In this document: piece after piece, positions 15,679 through 24,844 of the stretch
How positions within the stretch are numbered: position 1 is the stretch's first letter
Layout of the letters: every line of letters starts with the position of its first letter
Translations under genes and position numbers: made by a program
Assembly: GCA_021789935.1 (NCBI GenBank)
Contig: JAJYIR010000011.1
Coordinates: 1-64,000, forward strand
From: Nitrospirota bacterium
GTDB taxonomy: Bacteria; Nitrospirota; Thermodesulfovibrionia; Thermodesulfovibrionales; JdFR-88
Direction: 5' to 3'
Length of the DNA: 64,000 nt
The notes under the pieces: generated by a model
What the model was told of the DNA's origin: nothing
The model's input: the letters and a program-made list of their open reading frames with translations, nothing else
Database searches by the model: none

Positions 15679-17166
15679 TCAATTCAGCCTGAACCACCCC
15701 GGAAAGTAGGCGGCCAGGGCATGCCGCATCGAGCGCCTCAATTTTTCAGGGTTGTGGATCGAGTAATAAAGGAGATGGCTAAGTATCTGCCGGATGTAAG
15801 CATAAGGGCTCTTTCGATGCCTGTCGTGGACGATTCTCAGTGTCTTCAGATAAAGGGCCTCCAGCTTTTCCTCCGTGTCCAGGTCGTTTACGGTGGTCTT
15901 TACCAGCGTTCTGCCGCAAGCGTCCCATTGGTCTTTTTTGCCTGGAATCCACCGGATGCCCCCCTGGCCGCTTTCGACCATACCGTACAGTTCAGTGCCG
16001 GGATAGACGTCCAGCAGGTTGATGTTGACCCCGTCCAGCTCTGAATGGCGTATGAACTCAATGGTCTCCTCGGCGGTATCGCTGCTCTCGTAGGGGAGGC
16101 CGAAGATAAAGCTCCCGACAACTTCCCGGATGCCCGCGGCCTTTGCCGTTCCGATAGCCGAAGCCAGCTTCTGCTTTGTCGCACGCTTTCCCAGATGACG
16201 CAATACGGTATCGGAAGCCGATTCCATCCCAAAATATACGTAAACGCATCCCGCCTCCCTGGCAGCTCGCGCGCGCTCAAGATCAATATTGTTCACATTC
16301 GTCTCATAACCCCAGCCGATCAGATTGTTCAGGCCCCGCTCCATATAGCGCGCACAAAAGTCCATGAACCACTCTTTACGTATCCCGAAGATCGAGTCTT
16401 CGAAGTAAACCCGGCTTATCCCGTATCTGTCATGGAGGTACTGCACCTCATCGATGACGCTCCCGACCGAACGGGTGCGGTGTTTCCGGGTCAATACCGG
16501 CTGGCAGAACTGGCAGCCATAGGGACAACCGCGGGAAGCGAAAACCGGCAACATCAGATGGTGCTTCCCGGTGAACCGGTCGTAGTAACGGTCATAAAGG
16601 GTCAGGTCGTAGTACTTCCCCCAATCAGGGGTGGGAATGATGTCAATGTCCCGAATGAGCTCTGCATTCCCATTGTCCGCCACTTCGCCGGCATCCGAAA
16701 AAACAACTCCTTTTACACCCCGGAAGGGGTGCCTGGCGGACAGCAGGTTCTCTATGACATCGCTGAAAACCAACTCTCCTTCACCTCTGATCACTGCATC
16801 AACGGCATTTTCGCGCGCAACTTCATGGGGAAGCGCCGTGGCGTGGGCCCCTCCGTAAATCACAAGGGTTTTTGGCGACGCCGCCTTTATCTCTTCCGCC
16901 ACCGCCAGGGAGAAAGGATAGTTGTAGGTCTTGGCCGTGATCCCGCAAACGTTTGTTCCTGCCTCCAGCACCCGCGTGACCACGTCCTTGATGCCATATC
17001 GCTGAGGCAGCATCTCGACGATCTCCGTATCTATTTCGTTTTTAAAACGTTTTTCGGCGTAAGCCGCCAGGAAAGCCAATCCGGCAAACGGGGTCGGCTC
17101 TGACATTCGTTTTCTGCGCTTTATATCTTCCGGATTTATGAGCAATATTTTCAGCGGTTTTCTCAC
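15679..17166 (-). CDS. B12-binding-domain radical SAM protein
   Basis: The 495-residue protein has an N-terminal cobalamin-binding-like Rossmann domain (residues about 1-150; YGGAHATALPHEV, VIRGEGE). The usual DxHxxG lower-ligand motif is not visible. A radical SAM barrel follows with the [4Fe-4S] motif CPYGCQFC near residue 215, then YFGMESASDTVLRHLGK. Members in glycan loci carry out methylation or rearrangement, but the substrate here is unknown. A GTG at 17166 follows GGAGGG at five bases. It lies inside the leftward operon between a deacetylase and a polymerase gene. Confidence 0.85.
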   Translation of the reverse strand: MRKPLKILLINPEDIKRRKRMSEPTPFAGLAFLAAYAEKRFKNEIDTEIVEMLPQRYGIKDVVTRVLEAGTNVCGITAKTYNYPFSLAVAEEIKAASPKTLVIYGGAHATALPHEVARENAVDAVIRGEGELVFSDVIENLLSARHPFRGVKGVVFSDAGEVADNGNAELIRDIDIIPTPDWGKYYDLTLYDRYYDRFTGKHHLMLPVFASRGCPYGCQFCQPVLTRKHRTRSVGSVIDEVQYLHDRYGISRVYFEDSIFGIRKEWFMDFCARYMERGLNNLIGWGYETNVNNIDLERARAAREAGCVYVYFGMESASDTVLRHLGKRATKQKLASAIGTAKAAGIREVVGSFIFGLPYESSDTAEETIEFIRHSELDGVNINLLDVYPGTELYGMVESGQGGIRWIPGKKDQWDACGRTLVKTTVNDLDTEEKLEALYLKTLRIVHDRHRKSPYAYIRQILSHLLYYSIHNPEKLRRSMRHALAAYFPGWFRLN

Positions 17167-17211
17167 GGTCCCCTCCGTATTTGACTGCGTTACAGTTCTC
17201 TCATACGTTTT

Positions 17212-17955
17212 TTAATTTTTTTTATTAAAAATTCTGCCGAGCTTCACCATTTGATTCACCGGCGGCGTGCCGAGCACCCCGCACATCTTAAGCCTGTACC
17301 GCCAGCGGCAATCGCGAACGTTTATGCCTGTTCTTGGTATCGAGTAGCGGTCCTCCACGATGCCCGGGGGCAGCGCAAGCGCCGCAGCCATCGCATAGCC
17401 TGCTTCAGGCACCATTTCCATGACCTCCCTTGTGAAGTCTCCGGACGGGTAGGCGAACGACAGGACTTGTGTCCCAAGACGCTCCCCGATCACTGCCCCG
17501 GACTCCGACAGCTCTCGCATGGATTGTGCCGCCGGGATTTCCGAAAGCCTGGAATGGCTGAGTGTATGGGACCCGACGCACATGCCGGCCAAGGTCATTT
17601 CACGAAGGTTGCCCCAGCTCATGGCCGCACCCTGTTCCGGCCTTTCGTGCCAGGTGATCATGTTATGTTCTATGAAGTCCACGGTCACGAAGAAGGTTGC
17701 TGTAAAGCCAAATTCAAGCAGTACCGGGAAGGCCTCGGTATAATTGTCCAGATAGCCGTCGTCAAAAGTCAGAACTATTTCCTTGCGGTTTTTTTTGTTT
17801 TTTCCTGTTTTTTTGAAGCCCTCTTCCAGAGATACGCCATGGTACCCCTTGTCCGCAATAAATTGCATCTGCCACCGGAATTCCTGCACGGTCACAGACA
17901 AGGGCAATTCTCCATCATTGCGTATGCTGTGGTAATTCAGTACCGTCAGGGGCAT
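17212..17955 (-). CDS. Polysaccharide deacetylase (NodB/CE4 family)
   Basis: This 247-residue protein has the CE4 motifs TFDDGY (metal and catalytic Asp residues), SHTLSH (metal His pair) and FAYPSGDF. The family removes N- or O-acetyl groups from glycans in a metal-dependent reaction. No signal peptide is visible, so it may act on a cytoplasmic intermediate or be a sugar-specific cytoplasmic deacetylase. The ATG at 17955 follows CAGGAG, and the gene overlaps the GT4 gene upstream by 10 bp. Confidence 0.88.
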   Translation of the reverse strand: MPLTVLNYHSIRNDGELPLSVTVQEFRWQMQFIADKGYHGVSLEEGFKKTGKNKKNRKEIVLTFDDGYLDNYTEAFPVLLEFGFTATFFVTVDFIEHNMITWHERPEQGAAMSWGNLREMTLAGMCVGSHTLSHSRLSEIPAAQSMRELSESGAVIGERLGTQVLSFAYPSGDFTREVMEMVPEAGYAMAAALALPPGIVEDRYSIPRTGINVRDCRWRYRLKMCGVLGTPPVNQMVKLGRIFNKKN

Positions 17956-19136
17956 AAAAATCTCCTGCCCGCTTCATGTATCGCCGATTTCAACTGCCGC
18001 TCTACGGAATACTGCCGGGCGGACCGGAAGGCCCCTTCCGAGAGCCGGCCAAGCGTCTCCGGCGAGTCGATGAGCCTCTGTAAAACCAGCGACAAGGCCT
18101 CTGCCGTGAGCAGAGGAAGCAGTATGCCATTTCCCCCATCTTTCACCATATCAGGGATACCTCCGACCCTCGATGCGACCACGGGAAGACCAAAAGAAAA
18201 CGCCTCGGGGACCACTTTGGGCGTTCCCTCGCTCCGGGACATCAAGAGAAAGACATCCGCCCCGCCATAAAAATCAAACAGCCGCCGTCCGTATGGAACG
18301 AACCCGCGGAAACTCACCATCGCTGAAACGCCGGCCTTCCCGGCCAATGCACGCAGCCTGCACTCATCCGGTCCAGCCCCAATGATATCCAGATGTACGG
18401 AGCCCTCACACTTATGCAGAAGCCCAACCGCCTCAATGGCGATGTCGTACCCCTTATACGCTGCAAGATATCCAACCATTAGCAACCGGAGAGGCGCCTT
18501 GCCGGTGCGGAAGGGTTTTTCCACTTCTTGCCGTTGGGCGAGCTGCGCTTCGCTCACTGCCGAGGCATAATAGAGTATCGGATCCAGGGAACGGTACCGT
18601 TCGAACAGTGCTCTTCCTGTTACCACACCCACACAGTGCCGGAGCATACTCGCGATAGAAAACCGGATACACCGGCACCAAAGCCCTGCAAGCACACCCC
18701 TGCCCCCCTCCGGGTTGCGGCCCAGTATCTCGAAGGTGTCATCGCCCCTAAGGTAGAGAATGCATCTCTTGCGCATGATCCTGGCGAAAAAATAGGCCAC
18801 ATGGCTCATCGGATCCGGATCTATGATCACCACGGCGTCCCACCGTTCGGACAGCCGTCTGAATAACCTGAATATCTGAAGAGCGATCAGGATGAACTTC
18901 CTGCCGTAAAGGTCAAACCCCGAGGTCCACCCGCTCAGGGGATGCACAACTATTCCGGCAAGGTCCACGCCATATCCTTCGCCGCCTCCTCTCAGGACCG
19001 GGCAGAGCAGCTCGATATCGAGAAATTGCGGGGCATGGCCCAGCATATTGAAAATAGAGGCCTTGCAAAAGTATCCCTCTCCATTTTTCATCAATGGCAT
19101 CCCGACAAAGACCATTCCTACGCGGGGTTTTTCCAT
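17946..19136 (-). CDS. Glycosyltransferase family 4
   Basis: This 396-residue GT-B enzyme has the C-terminal donor domain visible as LRLLMVGYLAAYKGYDIAIEA, VFLLMSRSEGTPKVVPEAFSFG (E-x7-E type) and VASRVGGIPDMVKDGGNG. It resembles the other GT4 in the locus (12956-14239) in that last block. It probably adds one sugar of the repeat unit on the inner-membrane cytoplasmic face. Its start lies five bases downstream of the methyltransferase gene. Confidence 0.87.
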   Translation of the reverse strand: MEKPRVGMVFVGMPLMKNGEGYFCKASIFNMLGHAPQFLDIELLCPVLRGGGEGYGVDLAGIVVHPLSGWTSGFDLYGRKFILIALQIFRLFRRLSERWDAVVIIDPDPMSHVAYFFARIMRKRCILYLRGDDTFEILGRNPEGGRGVLAGLWCRCIRFSIASMLRHCVGVVTGRALFERYRSLDPILYYASAVSEAQLAQRQEVEKPFRTGKAPLRLLMVGYLAAYKGYDIAIEAVGLLHKCEGSVHLDIIGAGPDECRLRALAGKAGVSAMVSFRGFVPYGRRLFDFYGGADVFLLMSRSEGTPKVVPEAFSFGLPVVASRVGGIPDMVKDGGNGILLPLLTAEALSLVLQRLIDSPETLGRLSEGAFRSARQYSVERQLKSAIHEAGRRFLCP

Positions 19137-19141
19137 ATCTG

Positions 19142-19966
19142 TTACTTCCGCGCCACCAGGTGAGTTGTAGGCGACAGGATGTCCGGCAACATGGATTCCC
19201 CGGCAAGGCCAAGCAACCGGCCGGCAAAACTCCAGAAGACCCCCTCCCGGCCGGCCATAAGGTTGTTATACAGTTTTTTGTTGGAGAGAACCTGCCTGAA
19301 AAATGGCGCCACCTCCCTTCTCCATCCGGGGTAGGCGTGATACCGTATATCGTCAAGATCGCTGGATTCAAACCCTTTTCGCGGCCGGAATGCCCTTACA
19401 TATGATTTCCTCATAGGGCCCGGCAACCAATGCGGAAACCAGAGGTTCACATGCCCCTCGAAAGGCCACAGGGCGTTCGGGACGCGCGCAAAAAAGAGCC
19501 CTCCATCCTTCAAAACCCTTGTGACCTCTTTCATGGCGGCACGCACATCTGCAACGTGCTCCAGGACTTCGTTCATGACAACGATGTCAAAAGAACCATC
19601 ATCGAAAGGGAGTCCCGAAGCGTCACAGTGGATAAAGATATTTTCAGGGAGCCCCGCCAGGCGGGCCCTCAGCTTTGAGATACTGATGTTGTCCCCCTTG
19701 ATGTCGGCGCCAACCGCCATGCAGTTCATCAAATTAAGGGCAACTACAAGGCCCCCCTCTCCCGAACCCGCGTCCAGGACCCTTTTGGAGACTATATTTT
19801 CATACAGGCATATCCGGCGGATAAGCTTATCCTGGAACTCATGCTGCCGAAGTTTGTAATCAATGAATTTTGCGAATTTATCCGGAGACAGGCAGTCCCT
19901 GCTGTTTTCCCATTTCGCCAGCAGAAGCCGCAGCAATTCTTCTCTGATAAGCATCTGATCATCCAT
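19142..19966 (-). CDS. SAM-dependent class I methyltransferase
   Basis: At 274 residues it has the SAM-binding motif VLDAGSGEGG, followed by VGADIKGDNI, FDIVVMNEVLEHVADVRAAM and RVLKDGGLFFARVPN, the standard Methyltransf_11 layout. The VPNALWPFEGHVNLWFPHW region is common in methyltransferases of polysaccharide loci. It may O-methylate a sugar or cap the chain. Two ATGs (19966, 19957) are near the start and neither has a clear ribosome site. Confidence 0.85.
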   Translation of the reverse strand: MDDQMLIREELLRLLLAKWENSRDCLSPDKFAKFIDYKLRQHEFQDKLIRRICLYENIVSKRVLDAGSGEGGLVVALNLMNCMAVGADIKGDNISISKLRARLAGLPENIFIHCDASGLPFDDGSFDIVVMNEVLEHVADVRAAMKEVTRVLKDGGLFFARVPNALWPFEGHVNLWFPHWLPGPMRKSYVRAFRPRKGFESSDLDDIRYHAYPGWRREVAPFFRQVLSNKKLYNNLMAGREGVFWSFAGRLLGLAGESMLPDILSPTTHLVARK

Positions 19967-20016
19967 GATTTTCAGTTTTTAAACCTTAGACTTCCGCGCC
20001 GCAAAAAAGCAGTTTT

Positions 20017-20982
20017 TTATCGGCCCTTGTTCGCGTGTAAATAGCTGGAGAGAAGGGCAAGGGCAGACTGTGCCCTGATCTTCGCCGTCCCGGTCCTGAA
20101 AGATTCTTTCATGAAGAAGCGGCCCTTTTCCCAGTTCGATTTCAGGAGCTCAATGCGTCCCTGTCTGAGATTATTGCAGGCCATCATTTTTTTGTTGTTT
20201 TTCAAAACATCCTTCATGGCAAGATTTAATCCTCTTTTTTGTTCAGGGTCGAGCCCGGCAAATACGGATAAACGATAATCGTTCATTTTCCGGACCACAT
20301 CGGTATTCCATTGCCCGGAAGTGACCTGCGAGTCATGCGTTCTCCAACAGCCGAGAATCGTGTTGCAGAACCGGAATTTACCCGCCCGGGCAAGGGTGAG
20401 CCATGTAGGATAATCCACACATGGCACACCGGCCAATTGTTTAAATCCGCCTATCCCCAGGAGAGCGTCCTTTCTGATCATCACCGAAACTGCCGGAATG
20501 ATATTGGATTTGATAAGGTAATTAAACGGATTGCCGTTCAACCCCGGCTTTGTTCGCGGGCAGGCGGGTTTGATGCCGATATGTTTCTCAGTTTTATCGA
20601 CCACACGGGCTGCACCCCAGGACAAAATACATCCGGAATCGAAGAGCGGCAATTGCGCTTCCAGCTTGTTCTTCGGCCAAAAATCATCGCCCTCCAAAAT
20701 CGCTATAAACTCTCCCTTCGCCACCGCGAGCGCCCTGTTGTAGCTTTCAACAAGCCGGAAGATGCCTTTGTTCTCCTGGTATAAATATTTTATCCTGCTG
20801 TCTTTAAAGGACGCGATCACCGAGGCCGTTTTATCCGTTGAACCGTCGTCTATGATGATCTGCTCCCAGCAGGTGACAGTCTGCTCCAGAACGCTCCTTA
20901 CGCACCTGCCTATATAAGGTGCATGGTCAAAGGTCGGTGTGATTATGGAAACCAGGGGATCCATTGCCTCCGCGCTCATCAC
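20017..20982 (-). CDS. Glycosyltransferase family 2
   Basis: This 321-residue GT-A enzyme has the start PLVSIITPTFDHAPYIGRCVRSVLEQ, IIIDDGSTDKT for nucleotide binding, and FIAILEGDDFWPKNKL carrying the DD metal-binding pair. There are no clear membrane helices. It is likely a peripheral transferase for one sugar of the repeat. The first codon could be GTG (20982), ATG (20979) or ATG (20964); the sequence does not decide. Confidence 0.87.
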   Translation of the reverse strand: MMSAEAMDPLVSIITPTFDHAPYIGRCVRSVLEQTVTCWEQIIIDDGSTDKTASVIASFKDSRIKYLYQENKGIFRLVESYNRALAVAKGEFIAILEGDDFWPKNKLEAQLPLFDSGCILSWGAARVVDKTEKHIGIKPACPRTKPGLNGNPFNYLIKSNIIPAVSVMIRKDALLGIGGFKQLAGVPCVDYPTWLTLARAGKFRFCNTILGCWRTHDSQVTSGQWNTDVVRKMNDYRLSVFAGLDPEQKRGLNLAMKDVLKNNKKMMACNNLRQGRIELLKSNWEKGRFFMKESFRTGTAKIRAQSALALLSSYLHANKGR

Positions 20983-21000
20983 AATATTTTCATTTTAAAT

Positions 21001-22533
21001 TTACGCCTTGCTGCGGCCTGCGACTTTGACCCCGATGAGGTCCATCACAGACACCTTGGCGCCCGCGTCGAGTTTCCTCCAAAAAGAGAACGTCAGCAGG
21101 ACCAGGCCGGTCATGAAGAAGATGGCCCTCGGCACGAAACCCGCCCCGGTCACGGAGATCGTCAAGGCGGCCGCCCCGAAAACCGCCGTATGAAACACGA
21201 ACCTCATCCACCCGCCGCCTGCATGGAAACCTGTTTTGCCGGCCGGGTGCACCCTGGAGGCGGCGGCAAAAAGCAGCACGGCGTCCAGGAGCGCCCTCAA
21301 CGTCCAGCAAAGGGCCGTCCCCTCTATGCCCCAAAGCGGTACAAGGACCACCAGCAAAAAAACGTAAACCGGCAATTCGATAAGGTGGAACCTGGCCGTA
21401 ATGTCCGGCCTGCCCGTCGCCAGCAAAAGATTGTAGGGAATGTAAGCGAGCACGTTCGCCAGGTAGCCCGCCGCAAGTATCATGAGCACTGAGGAGCTCC
21501 TGGCGGCATATCCGGCGCCAATCCAGACCCGGAGGAAATCCTTCCCAAAAAGGAGGATGAAAGAGGCCGTCATCCCGGCCGTTAAAAAAAGGAATTTCAG
21601 CCCGTGCGCGGCCAGCACGTTTATCCTTTCTCTTTGTCCCGCCCCGTGCAGTCCGCTCATGGCGGGAAATAGCGTGGAGGTAAGGGCGGACGGGATTATC
21701 GCAAGCCTGTTTATTATTTCGAACGGGACGGTGTAGAACGCGACCGCAGACACGGAGACGACAGCTCCAACAAAAAACCTGTCCATGTTTTCAAAGACCG
21801 GGGCCAGAAAACTGGATACCGAGACCCATCCGCCAAACCTGGCCAGCAAACGGACATCGGAGAGCCCGGCCCCTCCGCCTCCATGCAGTATTTCCGGGCA
21901 TATGCGCGCAGACAACAGAAAAAAAAGCACGAGATAAAGATAAAGCACAAGGACCAATGCAAGGATTATATAGGGGAAAGGCCATCCAAGGATGGCGCCC
22001 GCAAGCGGCACTGTGGAATTGCATATGCTTAACGGAACCCTTACCATGTTTATCAGGTCGAACCTCTGGAAGGCCGCCAGCAGGCTCCTGAAAGAATTAG
22101 CCGCAAGGACGGCGGGAAAACCTAAACTTGCCATGTAAAAGCCCTGCCTCGCCTCCACAAGCAGGCCCTTGTTGATTTTCAATATCCGGCAGGTAAGATA
22201 TGGGGCCGCAACCGCTAGCGCAATCATCGCCAGAAGTCCGAGGGCAGTCTGGGCGCCAAACCCCGAGAGCGCTATCCTTTTTATGGCGGCCCTGTCCCCT
22301 TTGCCAAGGGCCTGAGCGCAATACCTGGTAATCGCCGGGGAAAAACCAAACCCGAACATTTGCGCATAGCCGATCGTAATCCAGATGAGGGAAAGCAACC
22401 CGAAGCGCTCCGTCCCCAGCGTCCTGACAAGGGGGGGAATGCTGAAAATAATGATAAGACTCGGAATTGCCCGCCCAAGCAGATTAAAAACCGTGTTCCG
22501 GGCCAAAAGCCTGCCTGTTATGTCAAAACCCAT
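21001..22533 (-). CDS. Wzx-type polysaccharide flippase (MOP superfamily)
   Basis: This 510-residue protein has about 14 predicted membrane helices and begins MGFDITGRLLARNTVFNLLGRAIPSLIIIFSIPPLV, typical of the polysaccharide-transport branch of the MOP exporters. Wzx moves undecaprenyl-linked repeat units across the inner membrane. Its presence with Wzy-like and Wza/Wzc-like proteins supports a Wzx/Wzy route rather than an ABC route. The ATG at 22533 follows CAGGG. Confidence 0.88.
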   Translation of the reverse strand: MGFDITGRLLARNTVFNLLGRAIPSLIIIFSIPPLVRTLGTERFGLLSLIWITIGYAQMFGFGFSPAITRYCAQALGKGDRAAIKRIALSGFGAQTALGLLAMIALAVAAPYLTCRILKINKGLLVEARQGFYMASLGFPAVLAANSFRSLLAAFQRFDLINMVRVPLSICNSTVPLAGAILGWPFPYIILALVLVLYLYLVLFFLLSARICPEILHGGGGAGLSDVRLLARFGGWVSVSSFLAPVFENMDRFFVGAVVSVSAVAFYTVPFEIINRLAIIPSALTSTLFPAMSGLHGAGQRERINVLAAHGLKFLFLTAGMTASFILLFGKDFLRVWIGAGYAARSSSVLMILAAGYLANVLAYIPYNLLLATGRPDITARFHLIELPVYVFLLVVLVPLWGIEGTALCWTLRALLDAVLLFAAASRVHPAGKTGFHAGGGWMRFVFHTAVFGAAALTISVTGAGFVPRAIFFMTGLVLLTFSFWRKLDAGAKVSVMDLIGVKVAGRSKA

Positions 22534-22548
22534 TTTTACCCTGCTGCA

Positions 22549-23688
22549 TTATTGTTTTATTTCCGGGACGTCATGGGAAGCTGTTCCCGGCAGGACGCCC
22601 CGGCAAGGGAGATCGTAAGTCTGATGTTTAAAAAAGGCCGTTCGCCCCAATGGGATTTTTCCCTGCGCTACCGTACGGAAGGGGTCATACCCGCCAGCCC
22701 ATGCGCCGTATATCCAGACATGGTTGTAGGAGCGCAACAGTTTTTTAACCAGGGGCCTGAACTCATCCAGGTCTTTTATCTTCGACGCTCCGCAACTGCC
22801 CTCCTTCATCCAACCCTTCTTTGCTCCGCTGCTTATCCACGGTGCGATAGTGCCTCCCAGTGCCAGGTTCGGATACTTCTCCAGCAGGGGCTCGTAATCC
22901 ATGCCCCTCTGCTTTATCCCTCGCTCAAGCCCCTCAAGAGATTCCTGGCAGTAGGTGAGGGATATTTCCCCCCCGCTTATGACGATTATGCGCGAGTGCT
23001 TACTTCCGGCCCGCTCAAGCAGGCCGCGTATTATATAGGTAAAAGACCTGTAATGCCTTCCACTCGAAAAAAACGGCCTGCTCCCTTTCCCGGAAAGCCC
23101 TGTGTCCAGAAACCATATTGTGGCCCCCGGGTATTGCTTGTCCGCGATATCGCACATCCGGACGCCAACAGCTTCGAGACTCCTTTTCACTTCACCTTCC
23201 GGTTTGCCGATCCGTTTGGCCAGGCGCGATATGTCACTCACTCCATAGTCGTTGTAAAGCTCCGGGTCTATTACTATGCCTGGGGACCCAAGCCTTCGCG
23301 AGATGGCAAGCGATATCCTCATCCTTGTGAAAAAATCCTCGAGCGCCCCTTCTTTGTTGTAAATATCCATTCCCTTTATCCGCCTGAAAGCGGGTGTGTT
23401 TGAAAGGGGCGAATGGGTTTTGCCGCCTTCCTCGCTTCCCACGAACCTATTAAAAAAAATCCATGGCCATATCTGCTTTCCGGATTTGTCCCTGAAAAAC
23501 CTTACCGCCTTGGCAAAGTCACTCATGCTGTGGTGTCCGGTATCGTATGGGCTGGTCAACCGCACCGCAACCCCATCGTAGGAGGACCTGTTTATGGCCT
23601 TCATCTTTGCCAGGCCAAAATTATTCATCGGGCCCGCGGAGAAACTCACCAGCAGAAGATACGGCAGGAGATGAGAAAACATTTTCAC
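22549..23688 (-). CDS. Exported protein of unknown function, possibly TIM-barrel glycosidase-like
   Basis: The 379-residue protein has a short hydrophobic N-terminus (MFSHLLPYLLLVSFSAG) and then alternating strand and helix segments, such as YDGVAVRL, IWPWIFFNRF, GIVIDPELYNDYG, ATIWFLDTG and HVWIYGAWAGGYDPF. The spacing resembles a TIM barrel, and the acidic DPE motif and late aromatic motif are what one sees in glycoside hydrolases, but I cannot name a family. Start may be GTG at 23688 or ATG at 23682. It sits between the flippase and a SqdB-like gene, so it probably acts on the exported glycan (inference). Confidence 0.65.
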   Translation of the reverse strand: MKMFSHLLPYLLLVSFSAGPMNNFGLAKMKAINRSSYDGVAVRLTSPYDTGHHSMSDFAKAVRFFRDKSGKQIWPWIFFNRFVGSEEGGKTHSPLSNTPAFRRIKGMDIYNKEGALEDFFTRMRISLAISRRLGSPGIVIDPELYNDYGVSDISRLAKRIGKPEGEVKRSLEAVGVRMCDIADKQYPGATIWFLDTGLSGKGSRPFFSSGRHYRSFTYIIRGLLERAGSKHSRIIVISGGEISLTYCQESLEGLERGIKQRGMDYEPLLEKYPNLALGGTIAPWISSGAKKGWMKEGSCGASKIKDLDEFRPLVKKLLRSYNHVWIYGAWAGGYDPFRTVAQGKIPLGRTAFFKHQTYDLPCRGVLPGTASHDVPEIKQ

Positions 23689-23695
23689 TTATTTT

Positions 23696-24844
23696 TTATC
23701 TCCATTTGATGCCGCGGAATATAGCTTCCCTGTTGATCGTCGTCCTGTAACCCGCTACCATATGGAACATCCCCTCAAGGACATCATCGGTCAGATAATG
23801 AGGTTTCAGACCCAGCTCCATGAGCCCGGTATATTTTGGGTTGTAATAATGCTCCTCCTGCTCCACCCTTGGGTTTTCCATATTCTCTATCCTCACTTCG
23901 TACCCCAGCTTTTCGCCCGCTTTTTTAACCATCGCGGCCAGCTCTTTCACGGTGAAGGTTTCGGTTACCTGATTGAAGACCCTGAGCTCCCCCGGACCGG
24001 GAGGGCGCATCGAAGACAGGTACACACACTGCAAGGTATCCTTGATGTTGATATACCCCCGCACCTGCCCTCCTTTTCCGTAGACAGTCAGCGGATGCCC
24101 GGCAACGGCCTGGACAATGAACCGGTTCAGGACCGTGCCGAAGACCTCGTCGTAATTGAAATTGGGCATAAGGGCCGGGTACATGCCATCCTCTTCCGTT
24201 GATATGCCGTAGACCGGGCCCTGCATCAGATCGGTAATGGACAGCCCCCAGGTCCTCGCAAAAAACCAGAGCAGGTCTGTGTCCTGTATCTTCGATGTAT
24301 GGTAGATGGAGCCTGCCTGCCTTGGGAATAGAAACTTGTCCTTTCTGCCCTTGTGCGCTATCTCTATCCATCCCTCTTCTATGTCTATGTCCGGGGTCCC
24401 GTACTCCCCCATCGTGCCCAGCTTGACAATATGGCAGGCAGCGCCCGTTTCCCTGACCGCGTAAGCCAGGTTAAGCGTGCCCACAAGGTTGTTCATTAGG
24501 GTAAAGGCTGCGGTGTCCCTGCCCATCATGGAATAAACGGCGGAAGGCTGTTCCGCATAATGCACCACCACATCCGGACGGCATTTGCTGAACACCGAGA
24601 GGAGAAAATCATAATCGGTAATGTCCCCTGGCAGCACGCGGATGGCCTTCCCCCCCATATCCTTCCATGTCTTTGCCCTCCTGGGGAGTTCGGGAGTTAG
24701 AATAAGGGGCGGACAGCCCAATCTTTCCGATGCTTTCCGGCGAAAATAGTTATCAACGGCCGTGACCTCATGCCCTTTGGAGGAGAAATGCATGCATGTT
24801 GCCCATCCCAGATAGCCGTCCGCTCCGAGAATCAGCACCTTCAC
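23696..24844 (-). CDS. UDP-sulfoquinovose synthase-like, plant/cyanobacterial SQD1 type
   Basis: This 382-residue SDR enzyme has GADGYLG (7-13), HYAEQPSAVYSM, KLGTMGEYGT (141-150), FPRQAGSIYHTSK (Tyr 181, His 182, Lys 185) and ITDLMQGPVYG. These blocks match the SQD1 class, which retains Glu in GTMGE, unlike the other homolog in this locus (GTMGV). The expected reaction is sulfite addition to an NAD-oxidised UDP-glucose, giving UDP-sulfoquinovose; related enzymes could use other acceptors. Its ATG overlaps the stop of the upstream dehydratase gene (ATGA), so translation is coupled. Confidence 0.82.
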   Translation of the reverse strand: MKVLILGADGYLGWATCMHFSSKGHEVTAVDNYFRRKASERLGCPPLILTPELPRRAKTWKDMGGKAIRVLPGDITDYDFLLSVFSKCRPDVVVHYAEQPSAVYSMMGRDTAAFTLMNNLVGTLNLAYAVRETGAACHIVKLGTMGEYGTPDIDIEEGWIEIAHKGRKDKFLFPRQAGSIYHTSKIQDTDLLWFFARTWGLSITDLMQGPVYGISTEEDGMYPALMPNFNYDEVFGTVLNRFIVQAVAGHPLTVYGKGGQVRGYINIKDTLQCVYLSSMRPPGPGELRVFNQVTETFTVKELAAMVKKAGEKLGYEVRIENMENPRVEQEEHYYNPKYTGLMELGLKPHYLTDDVLEGMFHMVAGYRTTINREAIFRGIKWR

